A stretch of 32,366 nucleotides of DNA from positions 1 to 32,366 of the forward strand of contig UQZE01000007.1 of assembly GCA_900545325.1 (NCBI GenBank), read 5' to 3'. This document shows, in pieces, positions 6,085-13,418 of this stretch (the stretch's first letter is position 1; the number at the start of each line of letters is the position of its first letter). The notes beneath the pieces are model-generated. The model searched no databases and was not told the DNA's origin. It saw nothing but the letters and a program-made list of their open reading frames with translations. Position numbers and translations under genes: made by a program. The DNA comes from an uncultured Eubacteriales bacterium (GTDB taxonomy: Bacteria; Bacillota; Clostridia; Christensenellales; Borkfalkiaceae).

Positions 6085-7953
6085 ATGGCACAGAAAATCG
6101 TTAAAACCTTTGCGGACTTCAAAAGCGCGGCAGAGGACGCTTCTACAACGGAAATTTTGCTTGCAAACGACATCGCCATGGGCGCGGGCGGCGTGAATCT
6201 GCCCGTAAACAAGGGCGATATAACCATCGACGGCGGCGGATATAAGATCACGGATTACAATTCGCTGGGCGCGGGGGATACGATCCACGTAGCCGACGCG
6301 GGCAACGCGGCGCTCACCGTTACGCTGAAAAACGCCGTGTGGTCGGGGCGCAATTATTACGGCGTTTTGTGCGCGTACGATTCGTCGAACAATAAAAACG
6401 TTACGCTTACGCTGGATAAAGTAACTTATACCGGCCCCGAATGTATGTTCAACCGCTACGGGGCCGTCCGTTTTAAAGACTGCGTTATCAGCATAGAGCA
6501 GAATGGTTCGGCCTCGGCGCCGCAGGAACTCTGCGAGGCAAACCGCGTGTTTTTTGCGGGGAAAGTTACCGTCCGTTCGCAGACGAGCGCGAACGCCGTG
6601 ATCTGGTACGCCTTTTCCGGCGCGGCGTTTACGGTGGAGGAAAACGCTTCGCTCGATCTGTCCGCGCCCTCCACGTATATGTGGTATACCGATTGGGGCG
6701 CATCGCCCGCGATCAGGTTCGCGAAGAATTCAAAGACGGTGATTTCCACCAAGAACGGCCTGTTTTACGGTGCCGGGACGAGCGCGCATATCGCCGCCTC
6801 CGTATCGGTGGAAAGTGGGGCCTCGTTTAAGGCCGTGTCGGCGGCGAGCAACGGCGTGCCCGTTCTGAAATGCGCGGGGCCGCTCAGCGTGGCGGAGGGC
6901 GGTTCGCTGCAGATCGTTTCGCCCGCTGCGGGTTCCTCGCCGCTGCTGTATTTCGCCGCGGCGGCGTCGATCGGTTTCACGAAGCCGAAAAGCGTGCTCC
7001 TGTACGCAAACGGAGCAAACGTCTTTTCCTTTGCGGCGGGTACTTCGGCCGCGCCCAACGCGATCGCCATAGACGCGGAGATGGTGAATATATGGAAGAC
7101 CGTGAAAACGCCCTACGCCGCCGCGGGAGGATTCGACGATCTGCCCGCCGCAGCCTTTTATAAAAAGGATTACGCCTCGAACGTAACGGCAAAAATCACG
7201 GCGAGCGGCAGCGCAGTTCTCTCGAATACGAACAACGTCGTTTCGGGGGACGGAGGTTATCCCATGAACGCCGATACCTTCAATATCTTTGCGGCAAAGG
7301 CGCTCAGCATGGGAAACATACCGCTCGCGGTGAACGGGATCACGGACGTTTCCGCCGCGATTTCGGGCGTTACGGACGCCGCGTCCGCCGTCAGGGCGGC
7401 GTATGCGGGAAATACTCTGAACGGCACGGCGGACGGCGCCGGCGGTTTTTCCCTGCCTCTGGCCTCGCGTCTGCCCGTGGGAACGGCGGTGAAGATCTCG
7501 GTAAATCGGGATTTCCTGATAAAAAACGTTACGGTGATCTCGACGGGCAGCGTTTCTGTAACCTACCTGCCCGATCTCCGCTTTTATTCTTTCGCCGCGC
7601 CCTACGGAAAGAGCGTGGTGCCGCGCGCCGACCCCGATTGGCATATCGAAGTTACCGATACGCGGACGAGCGGCGGGGAATGGTATTTATACGCCTCGGT
7701 TTCGCAGCCGATGCATTCGTCCTCCGCATCTTTGGACGGCGCGCTCTCCCTCTTCGGCGGCGGGGAAAAACAAAGTCTTTCGGCCGTCCCCGTGCTCGTA
7801 AGAAAGGGCGTTTGGTCCGCGCCGCCCGCAGTTACGAAGATCGTCTGGACGGAAGTGGAGGGATTGCTTTTGAGCGTTCTGCCCGACTTTCTTTACGAGG
7901 CGGGAAATTATAAAACGGAAATATCCTGGCAGGTTACGGAAAGCCCGCTTTGA
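6085..7953 (+). CDS. Adhesin-like repeat protein without a signal peptide
   Basis: The protein has 622 residues. It begins MAQKIVKTFADFKSAAED with no hydrophobic signal. The N-terminal part (about 1-130) resembles pectate-lyase-like adhesive domains: ILLANDIAMG, then DITIDGGGYKI, then CTLKN-type strands. The middle is Ala/Ser/Gly-rich and beta-helix-like. The C-terminal end (LPDFLYEAGNYKTEISWQVTESPL, shortened here to its pattern) recalls the YxxxxxWxL strand of WxL-type wall-binding domains, but only loosely. The start is set by a weak CGGAG about 11 bases upstream. The contrast between surface-type composition and no signal peptide is notable. It could be a spore-surface protein, or be exported by another route. 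A bidirectional terminator follows. Confidence 0.75.
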   Translation: MAQKIVKTFADFKSAAEDASTTEILLANDIAMGAGGVNLPVNKGDITIDGGGYKITDYNSLGAGDTIHVADAGNAALTVTLKNAVWSGRNYYGVLCAYDSSNNKNVTLTLDKVTYTGPECMFNRYGAVRFKDCVISIEQNGSASAPQELCEANRVFFAGKVTVRSQTSANAVIWYAFSGAAFTVEENASLDLSAPSTYMWYTDWGASPAIRFAKNSKTVISTKNGLFYGAGTSAHIAASVSVESGASFKAVSAASNGVPVLKCAGPLSVAEGGSLQIVSPAAGSSPLLYFAAAASIGFTKPKSVLLYANGANVFSFAAGTSAAPNAIAIDAEMVNIWKTVKTPYAAAGGFDDLPAAAFYKKDYASNVTAKITASGSAVLSNTNNVVSGDGGYPMNADTFNIFAAKALSMGNIPLAVNGITDVSAAISGVTDAASAVRAAYAGNTLNGTADGAGGFSLPLASRLPVGTAVKISVNRDFLIKNVTVISTGSVSVTYLPDLRFYSFAAPYGKSVVPRADPDWHIEVTDTRTSGGEWYLYASVSQPMHSSSASLDGALSLFGGGEKQSLSAVPVLVRKGVWSAPPAVTKIVWTEVEGLLLSVLPDFLYEAGNYKTEISWQVTESPL

Positions 7954-7958
7954 AATGC

Positions 7959-7992
7959 AAAAAAAGTTTCGTAAAATTACGAAACTTTTTTT
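7959..7992. terminator. Bidirectional terminator between converging genes
   Basis: GTTTCGTA (7966-7973) pairs with TACGAAAC (7978-7985) across an AAAT loop. The stem is flanked by an A-run on the left and a T-run on the right, so it can stop transcription from both the rightward adhesin-like gene (stop 7953) and the leftward genes (stop 7996). Confidence 0.88.
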
Positions 7993-7995
7993 GTT

Positions 7996-8208
7996 TCAGC
8001 GCCGCATGCGCATACCCACGTAATTCGTATCCCTGCCGATGCCGTTTGCGAATTCCACGTGCGCGAAACTGCCGAAATGATGCCAGTATTCGGTTCTGTA
8101 TTGTTTTGGTTTTTCGCATATCCAGCCGCAGGCGAGACAGCGGCGATAATAATAATCGATTTTTTCAGGGTACTTGCGTAACCTGAAACGAAACGGTGAT
8201 TGTCGCAC
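7996..8208 (-). CDS. Small Tyr/Cys-containing hypothetical protein
   Basis: This possible 70-residue protein starts with GTG at 8208, inside the end of the upstream DUF11-like gene (44-base overlap), with a GGAGG three bases before the start. The part beyond the overlap reads YPEKIDYYYRRCLACGW, then ICEKPKQYRTEYWHHFG and ends GMRMRR. It is basic and rich in Tyr, Trp and His, with C-x-x-C and one more Cys. The stop lies four bases before the shared terminator, so it would complete that transcript. The composition would suit a coat-type or small metal-binding protein, but no family is recognised and the ribosome-binding site is close to the start. Confidence 0.42.
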   Translation of the reverse strand: MRQSPFRFRLRKYPEKIDYYYRRCLACGWICEKPKQYRTEYWHHFGSFAHVEFANGIGRDTNYVGMRMRR

Positions 8209-8557
8209 CGTCCTCCATATCCGGAAGAGTTACCGAAAGGGCGCCGCTCGAATACGTAAAACTTGACGTAGGTGAGTTGTCTATCTTCACCCCGTATGCG
8301 GTGTTGAACGCGACGAGGGCAGTGTCGAGGTTATCGGTCAGTACGCCCTTCGTGAAGGTATCGCCGGAATTGTTCGTTATTTTTACCTGATAGGTGAGGG
8401 GCCCGTTGACCCAGTAGGTCTGGTCGGCGGTCTTGACCGCGGTGAGCCCCCTGATGATGGTGGTGCTGACTTCGTTGGAGGCGAACGTTACGGGCTGGTT
8501 TTCCGTGCCGTACGTACCTGCAAAGTCAGCCTGGTTTACCAATGTGACTTTTGCCAT
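8165..8557 (-). CDS. DUF11-like repeat-domain protein without a signal peptide
   Basis: The protein has 130 residues, starting at 8557 (MAKVTLVNQADFAGTYG) behind AGAGGAG with six-base spacing; an upstream in-frame ATG is not preceded by a site. The first 40 residues lead into a single immunoglobulin-like DUF11 unit: TADQTYWVNGPLTYQVKITN (50-69), then FTKGVLTDNLD and ending VTLPDMEDGATITVSFQVT. DUF11 modules are common in extracellular or surface proteins, yet no signal peptide or anchor is present. It is the first gene of a short leftward unit and lies back to back with the holin gene. Spore-surface location is one explanation; function is unknown. Confidence 0.8.
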   Translation of the reverse strand: MAKVTLVNQADFAGTYGTENQPVTFASNEVSTTIIRGLTAVKTADQTYWVNGPLTYQVKITNNSGDTFTKGVLTDNLDTALVAFNTAYGVKIDNSPTSSFTYSSGALSVTLPDMEDGATITVSFQVTQVP

Positions 8558-8597
8558 ATAAAACTCCTCTGATCGTAAGTCCATCCGGACTATATAG

Positions 8598-8624
8598 CAT
8601 TATATGACGCCGTTTCCGAAAAGT
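8598..8624 (-). promoter_or_regulatory. Promoter candidate of the DUF11-like gene (AC-N16-CATATAATG)
   Basis: On the minus strand, AC (8624-8623), 16 nt, then CATATAATG (8606-8598). The box also contains a perfect TATAAT (8604-8599), but the sigma-A -35 position offers only TTCAAC at 18 nt. It resembles the boxes before the adhesin-like and holin genes. Confidence 0.45.
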
Positions 8625-8640
8625 TGAAGGCGCGGATTTC

Positions 8641-8668
8641 ACGGCGGCGGAAAGGACGGCATATTATG
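8641..8668 (+). promoter_or_regulatory. Promoter candidate of the holin gene (AC-N17-CATATTATG)
   Basis: AC at 8641-8642, 17 nt, then CATATTATG (8660-8668), the same nine bases as before the adhesin-like gene at 6051. No TTGACA-like element is seen upstream. The start codon is 28 nt beyond the box. Confidence 0.35.
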
Positions 8669-8696
8669 TAATATAACGTTTTACAGAGGAAGGATT

Positions 8697-9020
8697 ATGG
8701 AAGAATATCTCGAACTCATCAGCGTGCCGGCGATCGCGTTGATCGTCTACTGGGTAATATTCGCCATCCGCTATGCGGTAAAGGAAAACGAAACGTTCGA
8801 CCGTTTCGTGCCCCTGATTGCGGCGGTGCTGGGCGTCGCGTTGGGCGTTGTTGCGTACTTCGCCGTTCCCGAAATCATGCCGACGGAAAACGTCGTGGTC
8901 GCGCTCGTCATAGGCGGCGCGAGCGGCCTGTCGGCAACGGGCGTACACCAGGCGATAAAACAGATCAAAAAAAAGGACGATAAAACGGAAACGCCTCCCG
9001 AAGACGAGGGTGAAAAATAA
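8697..9020 (+). CDS. Phage-type holin (holin superfamily V-like), solitary
   Basis: This 107-residue membrane protein has three hydrophobic segments: about 8-26 (VPAIALIVYWVIFAIRYAV), 38-60 (VPLIAAVLGVALGVVAYFAV) and 67-85 (VVVALVIGGASGLSATG), with a charged KKKDDKTETPPEDEGEK tail in the cytoplasm. The GGASGLSATGVHQ stretch is characteristic of the Phage_holin_5_2 type. Holins form membrane lesions that release endolysins. The start follows GAGGAAGG. No endolysin, tail or other phage gene lies nearby, so this is not a visible prophage. It may serve a domesticated role such as export or programmed lysis. Confidence 0.83.
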   Translation: MEEYLELISVPAIALIVYWVIFAIRYAVKENETFDRFVPLIAAVLGVALGVVAYFAVPEIMPTENVVVALVIGGASGLSATGVHQAIKQIKKKDDKTETPPEDEGEK

Positions 9021-9022
9021 TG

Positions 9023-9053
9023 AAAAGACCGATCGGAAGATCGGTCTTTTTTT
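9023..9053. terminator. Bidirectional terminator between holin and AraC-GH39 genes
   Basis: A 12-pair stem (9023-9034 with 9039-9050) closes a GGAA loop and is flanked by A and T runs. It lies between the converging stops at 9020 and 9052 and can serve both strands. Confidence 0.9.
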
Positions 9054-11559
9054 ATTCTCTTTCTCCGCGGACGGGGGTTAACGTGATCAGTCTTATTTCA
9101 AACGGTTTTAAAAGCGCGGAGATCCTGACGGGCCCCGTTTCGACCGAACTCGTCATCTTCGGTTCCACGGCGGCGCAAAAGTGTCGTACATCTTCGGCGG
9201 ACATCGGTTCCACGGCGCCCGCCCGCACGAATTCGTCGAACGCCGAACCGCTTTCGCGGTTGACGCGCAGGTGGGTTATCCTGTATGTTTCCGTGAGGTC
9301 GGGAAATTCAAAGCAGAATTCCCTGTCGGCCTGTTCGGGAAATACCGAATACCTGTCGGTGTAGGAAGTGTTGATGCCCACATCCTCCGAATAAGCTTTC
9401 GAGTAATGGTGATAATTGTAAAGGAGCAGGCTGTACCCCTCTTCCCGTTCGGTGATGAAATAGCCGTCGCCCTTGCTGAGGAGGATATCTCCCAGCCCCG
9501 CGAGAAAACGGAAAGCGAAAAACGCGGGCTTTTTTATGCCGTTATAGGTGAACATGCCGAGTCCGCCGTGAAAGACCTTGTTGTTGAGCAGGTTTTCCTC
9601 GTGCAGGTCGGAAAGCAGCCAGTATCCGTTCGCGTCGAACATATCGTACGTTTCCAGCAGATTTTTCACGATATATGCCGACTTGAAACAGGTGTCGGAA
9701 AGAACGTCGCGGTGCGAGGTGGTTGAATTCCATTCCGTCAGATACACGGGAATGCCTCCGTAAGGCGTGCCGCGCAGCATTTCTTTCAGATTCCGCGCGA
9801 AAAGAGCAAAGGAGTCGGCGCGGGGCGACAGGGGCGTGCATATCTTTATGCCGTTTTTGTCCACGTACGGCGACGTCATGTCGATATCGTAATAATGTAT
9901 GTCTATAAAGTCGGGCGGGCAGTTTTTTTCGCGCGTCCATTTGAGAAAGGAAAGCAGATTGGAATCCGCCTTTCCGTAAGCGGAGAAAAAGGACGGACCG
10001 CCTACGCGGATTTGCCCGTCCGCGGCTTTCAAGCTCTCATAGGTGGCTGCGAACAGGCGGAAATATTCTTCTTCCGTGCGGAACCCGAACAGTTTTTCCG
10101 AAGTAAAGGGTTCGTTCCACACGGCAAACGGCCATTGCCGCACTTCCTTTCTGCCGTAGCGTTCCAGAAGGTGCCGGGCAAAGCGGAAAATAAGTTCGCG
10201 CCATTTTTGCAGATCTTTGGGCGGCGAGGTGATGATTCCCGAATAGAAGGTCGTTTTATTCGGATCGCTCGCCAGCGCGGACGGCATGAAAGAGATCTGC
10301 ACGAAAGGTTTCAGCCCGATGGAAAGAAGAAAATCGAAAACGTCGTCCACGAGCGCGAAGTTGTATATCGGCCTTCCGCCGCTCTCGTTGTATACCATCA
10401 TGTCGTCGTCGAGCAGAGAATGCATTTTGACAAAGCGGAAACCGATTTCCCGCTGCGCCTCCGCGAGCTGTTTTCTTATATCCTCGTATAAAAGTTCCCT
10501 GGCGCGACTCACGCCGATAAAGGTGCGCGCCGCGTGCCGCAGCGGCGTTTTCGGCGCGGCGTGCAGATCGACCGATATTTTTTCTTCCGATCCGGTCTGC
10601 ATCGGAGCCGACGATACCGAAATGGAATCGTCGGCGTACTTTTTGATGAAATCGGAAACAGAACTGTACAGAATGGAGGAATCGCTGCTGTAATAGCCGA
10701 TGGTCTTTTCCTTTTCGCCCGCGTTGGGCAGAACTTTGTTCTGACGGTTGCTCTTTCTCCATTGACTGGGGAGGGCGCCGTACTTCGCCTTGAAAGCCTC
10801 TATAAAGGAATGCGTGTTCGGAAAACCGCAGTTTTCGCTGATGCGCTCCACCGATTCCGAAGACGCCGAAAGCGCGTTCGCCGCGTGGTGCAGCCGTATA
10901 CCCTTGATGTATTCGCTCACCGTGATACCCATGTGGTTTTTGAAGATCTTGGAAAGGTAGGGCACGGTAACGTAACAGACCGAAGCGAGCTTTTCGAGCG
11001 GCAGTTCGCTTTTATAGTTCGCGTTGATGTATTCGAGCAGGACGTTCAGGCGGTTGAGCTGTTCCCTGCGGTCGGAGGATTGTTTCAGCCCAGGTCTGGA
11101 AAAGTGTACGTAAAGTTCGTACATCAGACGGTAGCAGAGCGAGGTGTTCATGAGGGAAATGTATTTTCCGCCCTCGATATTGAGTTTCAGAAGGGAGGCG
11201 ACGGAATGTTTGAGGCCCGCGAATTTCACGTCGTCCGAATCTGCAGAATTTGCGCATTCGAAGCTGTGGTAGCGCAGATCGTCCGGGATATTCGCCAGCA
11301 GGTCGGGCTTGATCTGCGTGGCGATCATGGTGGCGTCCTCCGATTCGAGCGCGTGCGGAATGTTGGAATTGATCAGAAACAGATCGTCCGCGCGCAGGGA
11401 ATAAACGTCTTTGCCGACGGTGACGCGCACCGTGCCGCTCACGATATATAAAAGTTCGAGCGACTGGTGCCAGTGCATGTTCACGTCGCCTATGCGGTGT
11501 ATGAATATCTTGATGGGTAGATTGTCGGGAAATTCGATTATTTCGTGCCTGTATTCCAT
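9052..11559 (-). CDS. AraC-family regulator fused to a GH39-type glycosidase domain
   Basis: The protein has 835 residues and no signal peptide, so it is cytoplasmic. A cupin sensor (about 1-95, HWHQSLELLYIVSG at 29-42) is followed by an AraC double helix-turn-helix (about 173-268; LASVCYVTVPYLSKIFK and the end SFIEAFKAKYGALPSQWRKS). A linker leads to a GH39 beta-xylosidase-like barrel (about 335-690) and a beta-sandwich tail. The acid/base glutamate is E483 in WNEP, and the nucleophile is E609 in LTEW; both are intact. It lies divergently beside a sugar ABC operon and most likely controls it, binding a sugar through the cupin or the glycosidase domain. The start has only a weak AAGGCAGG site. 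Confidence 0.9.
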   Translation of the reverse strand: MEYRHEIIEFPDNLPIKIFIHRIGDVNMHWHQSLELLYIVSGTVRVTVGKDVYSLRADDLFLINSNIPHALESEDATMIATQIKPDLLANIPDDLRYHSFECANSADSDDVKFAGLKHSVASLLKLNIEGGKYISLMNTSLCYRLMYELYVHFSRPGLKQSSDRREQLNRLNVLLEYINANYKSELPLEKLASVCYVTVPYLSKIFKNHMGITVSEYIKGIRLHHAANALSASSESVERISENCGFPNTHSFIEAFKAKYGALPSQWRKSNRQNKVLPNAGEKEKTIGYYSSDSSILYSSVSDFIKKYADDSISVSSAPMQTGSEEKISVDLHAAPKTPLRHAARTFIGVSRARELLYEDIRKQLAEAQREIGFRFVKMHSLLDDDMMVYNESGGRPIYNFALVDDVFDFLLSIGLKPFVQISFMPSALASDPNKTTFYSGIITSPPKDLQKWRELIFRFARHLLERYGRKEVRQWPFAVWNEPFTSEKLFGFRTEEEYFRLFAATYESLKAADGQIRVGGPSFFSAYGKADSNLLSFLKWTREKNCPPDFIDIHYYDIDMTSPYVDKNGIKICTPLSPRADSFALFARNLKEMLRGTPYGGIPVYLTEWNSTTSHRDVLSDTCFKSAYIVKNLLETYDMFDANGYWLLSDLHEENLLNNKVFHGGLGMFTYNGIKKPAFFAFRFLAGLGDILLSKGDGYFITEREEGYSLLLYNYHHYSKAYSEDVGINTSYTDRYSVFPEQADREFCFEFPDLTETYRITHLRVNRESGSAFDEFVRAGAVEPMSAEDVRHFCAAVEPKMTSSVETGPVRISALLKPFEIRLITLTPVRGERE

Positions 11560-11601
11560 GCGGGGCCTGCCTTGTTTAAAATTTTAACATTTTGTGTTTA
11601 T

Positions 11602-11630
11602 AGAATACAATATTTTACAGTTTTTGTAAA
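11602..11630 (-). promoter_or_regulatory. Promoter of the AraC-GH39 gene
   Basis: On the minus strand TTTACA (11630-11625) and TATTCT (11607-11602) are separated by 17 nt. The -35 lies in an AT-rich inverted repeat TTTAC/GTAAA (about 11614-11630) that could bind a regulator. Confidence 0.6.
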
Positions 11631-11704
11631 TGCAAATTAAAAAACGTCGTTAATACGGCTCGTTTTAGTTTAAAAAATAACATTAAATCCTTTAAAAAAG
11701 TATC

Positions 11705-11733
11705 TTGCGGGACGGAATGGGTTATGTTAAAAT
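11705..11733 (+). promoter_or_regulatory. Promoter of the CUT2 sugar operon
   Basis: TTGCGG (11705-11710) and TAAAAT (11728-11733) are 17 nt apart. The weak -35 is what one expects for an activator-dependent promoter, fitting the divergent AraC regulator. The region 11635-11705 is AT-rich and could hold its sites, but no clear direct repeat was identified by eye. Confidence 0.6.
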
Positions 11734-11764
11734 TGTTGCGAAAAGAAAAGAAAGGAGCAAACGG

Positions 11765-13408
11765 ATGGGCGAAATTTTTCTTGAAACGAAAAAGATCACC
11801 AAGCGCTTCGGGGAAGTGCTTGCCGTCGATCATGTCGATTTTAGCGTAGAACTCGGAAAAATCCGCGGGCTGATCGGGGAAAACGGTTCGGGAAAATCGA
11901 CGATTTCTTCGATGATCTGCGGGATCCACGCTATCACTTCGGGCGAGATCGTTCTGCAGGGCAAGCCGTATAAGCCCGCCGATCCGAGCGACGCGCGCGC
12001 ACACGGGATAGGCATGATCGTGCAGGAATCGGGCACGGTGGATTATCTTTCCGTGGCCGAGAACATCTTTCTCGGCGAGGAAAAGCGCTTTGCGAAGCAC
12101 GGTTTCGTGAACAAGGGAAAGATGGAGGAGGAAGCGCGCAGGGCGCTCGCCGCCGTCGGCCTCGACATTGACGTCGCCCGCCCCGCCGTTTACTACGATT
12201 TCGAAACGCGCAAGCTCGTGGAAATAGCGAAGGCTCTCTACTACGAACCGCGGCTTTTCATCGTAGACGAAACGACCACGGCGCTCTCGCAGGACGGCAG
12301 GGAAAAGATACACGGCATCATGCGGCGGCTGAAAGAAGAGGGAAAAGCGGTTCTCTTCATTTCGCACGACCTGCCCGAACTTATGGAAATATGCGACGAT
12401 CTCACCGTCCTCCGCGACGGAGAACTCATCGCCACCATAGAGAAAGCCGACTTCGACGAAGACAGGATAAAACAGACCATGGTCGGCCGCAGGATAGAGG
12501 GGAACTACTACCGCGCCGATTTCGATCCCTCCTGCGGGGAGGAGGTCGCGCTCGAAGCGGTGAACGTTTCCACGGACGGGCTCAGCGAAATAGAACTTAA
12601 AGTGCATAAGGGCGAAATCGTCGGCATAGGCGGCCTGTCGGGCAGCGGCATGCACGAACTCGGCAGGCTGTTTTTCGGCATGGAGCGCATCAAGGAAGGC
12701 GAAGTGAACGCCTACGCACCCCGTCCGCTCACGCGGAAAGAAAGGGCGGAAAAGAACAGGGTGCAGGCCCGCCGCGCGTGGAGGCTGTTCACGGCGGACG
12801 TCATGAAACTGTTCAGAAAGAAACCGAAATCGCAAACGCCCGAAGAATTCGTCAGGAGCGGGGAAATGGCTAAATATAAGATATGCTGCATACGCGACGC
12901 GCTCGACGCGAGCATAGGCTATATATCCAAGGACAGGGATAAGGAAACGCTCGTCATGCCCGCGAGCATACGCGACAACATCTGTCTTTCGGCGGCGGAT
13001 ATGCTGAGTGCCTACGGCGTCATTCCGACGTCGGGCGAAAAAGAACTCGCCCGCGTGCAGGCGGAAAATCTGCGCATCAAATGTTCTTCCGTCAACCAGG
13101 AGGTGCGCGAGCTTTCGGGCGGCAACAAGCAGAAGGTGTCCTTCGCCAAGTGGATCGGCAACAAATCGAAAATACTCGTGCTCGATTCGCCCACCCGCGG
13201 CGTGGACGTAGGCGTTAAAACGACCATGTATCAGCTTTTGTACGATCTGAAAAAACAGGGTTACGCCATTGTGATCATTTCGGAAGAGCTGTCCGAGCTT
13301 ATCGGCATGAGCGACAGGATAGAGATCATGAAGGACGGCAGGATCGCAAAGGAATTCGTGCGGAGCGAGAGCCTGCGCGACACCGACATTATAAACTATA
13401 TGATATAA
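11765..13408 (+). CDS. CUT2 sugar ABC importer, double ATPase subunit (RbsA/XylG type)
   Basis: This 547-residue protein has two ATP-binding halves and powers uptake of a monosaccharide or small glycoside. Half 1 has a full Walker A GENGSGKST (38-46) and Walker B with VDE (168-170), but the expected LSxGQ signature is replaced by FETRK (about 146-150). Half 2 has a degenerate Walker A, LSGSGMHEL (291-299), a full signature LSGGNKQ (450-456), and D-S-P where D-E-P is usual. Only one composite ATP site is therefore intact. A basic insertion (about 318-370) is longer than in typical members. The start at 11765 follows AAGGAG. It heads an operon of seven genes. Confidence 0.93.
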   Translation: MGEIFLETKKITKRFGEVLAVDHVDFSVELGKIRGLIGENGSGKSTISSMICGIHAITSGEIVLQGKPYKPADPSDARAHGIGMIVQESGTVDYLSVAENIFLGEEKRFAKHGFVNKGKMEEEARRALAAVGLDIDVARPAVYYDFETRKLVEIAKALYYEPRLFIVDETTTALSQDGREKIHGIMRRLKEEGKAVLFISHDLPELMEICDDLTVLRDGELIATIEKADFDEDRIKQTMVGRRIEGNYYRADFDPSCGEEVALEAVNVSTDGLSEIELKVHKGEIVGIGGLSGSGMHELGRLFFGMERIKEGEVNAYAPRPLTRKERAEKNRVQARRAWRLFTADVMKLFRKKPKSQTPEEFVRSGEMAKYKICCIRDALDASIGYISKDRDKETLVMPASIRDNICLSAADMLSAYGVIPTSGEKELARVQAENLRIKCSSVNQEVRELSGGNKQKVSFAKWIGNKSKILVLDSPTRGVDVGVKTTMYQLLYDLKKQGYAIVIISEELSELIGMSDRIEIMKDGRIAKEFVRSESLRDTDIINYMI

Positions 13409-13418
13409 GGCGGTTTCT

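Noticed and set aside
8697..9020. Prophage remnant based on the holin
   Set aside because: No other phage gene, attachment repeat or integrase is visible around it; flanks are ordinary genes.
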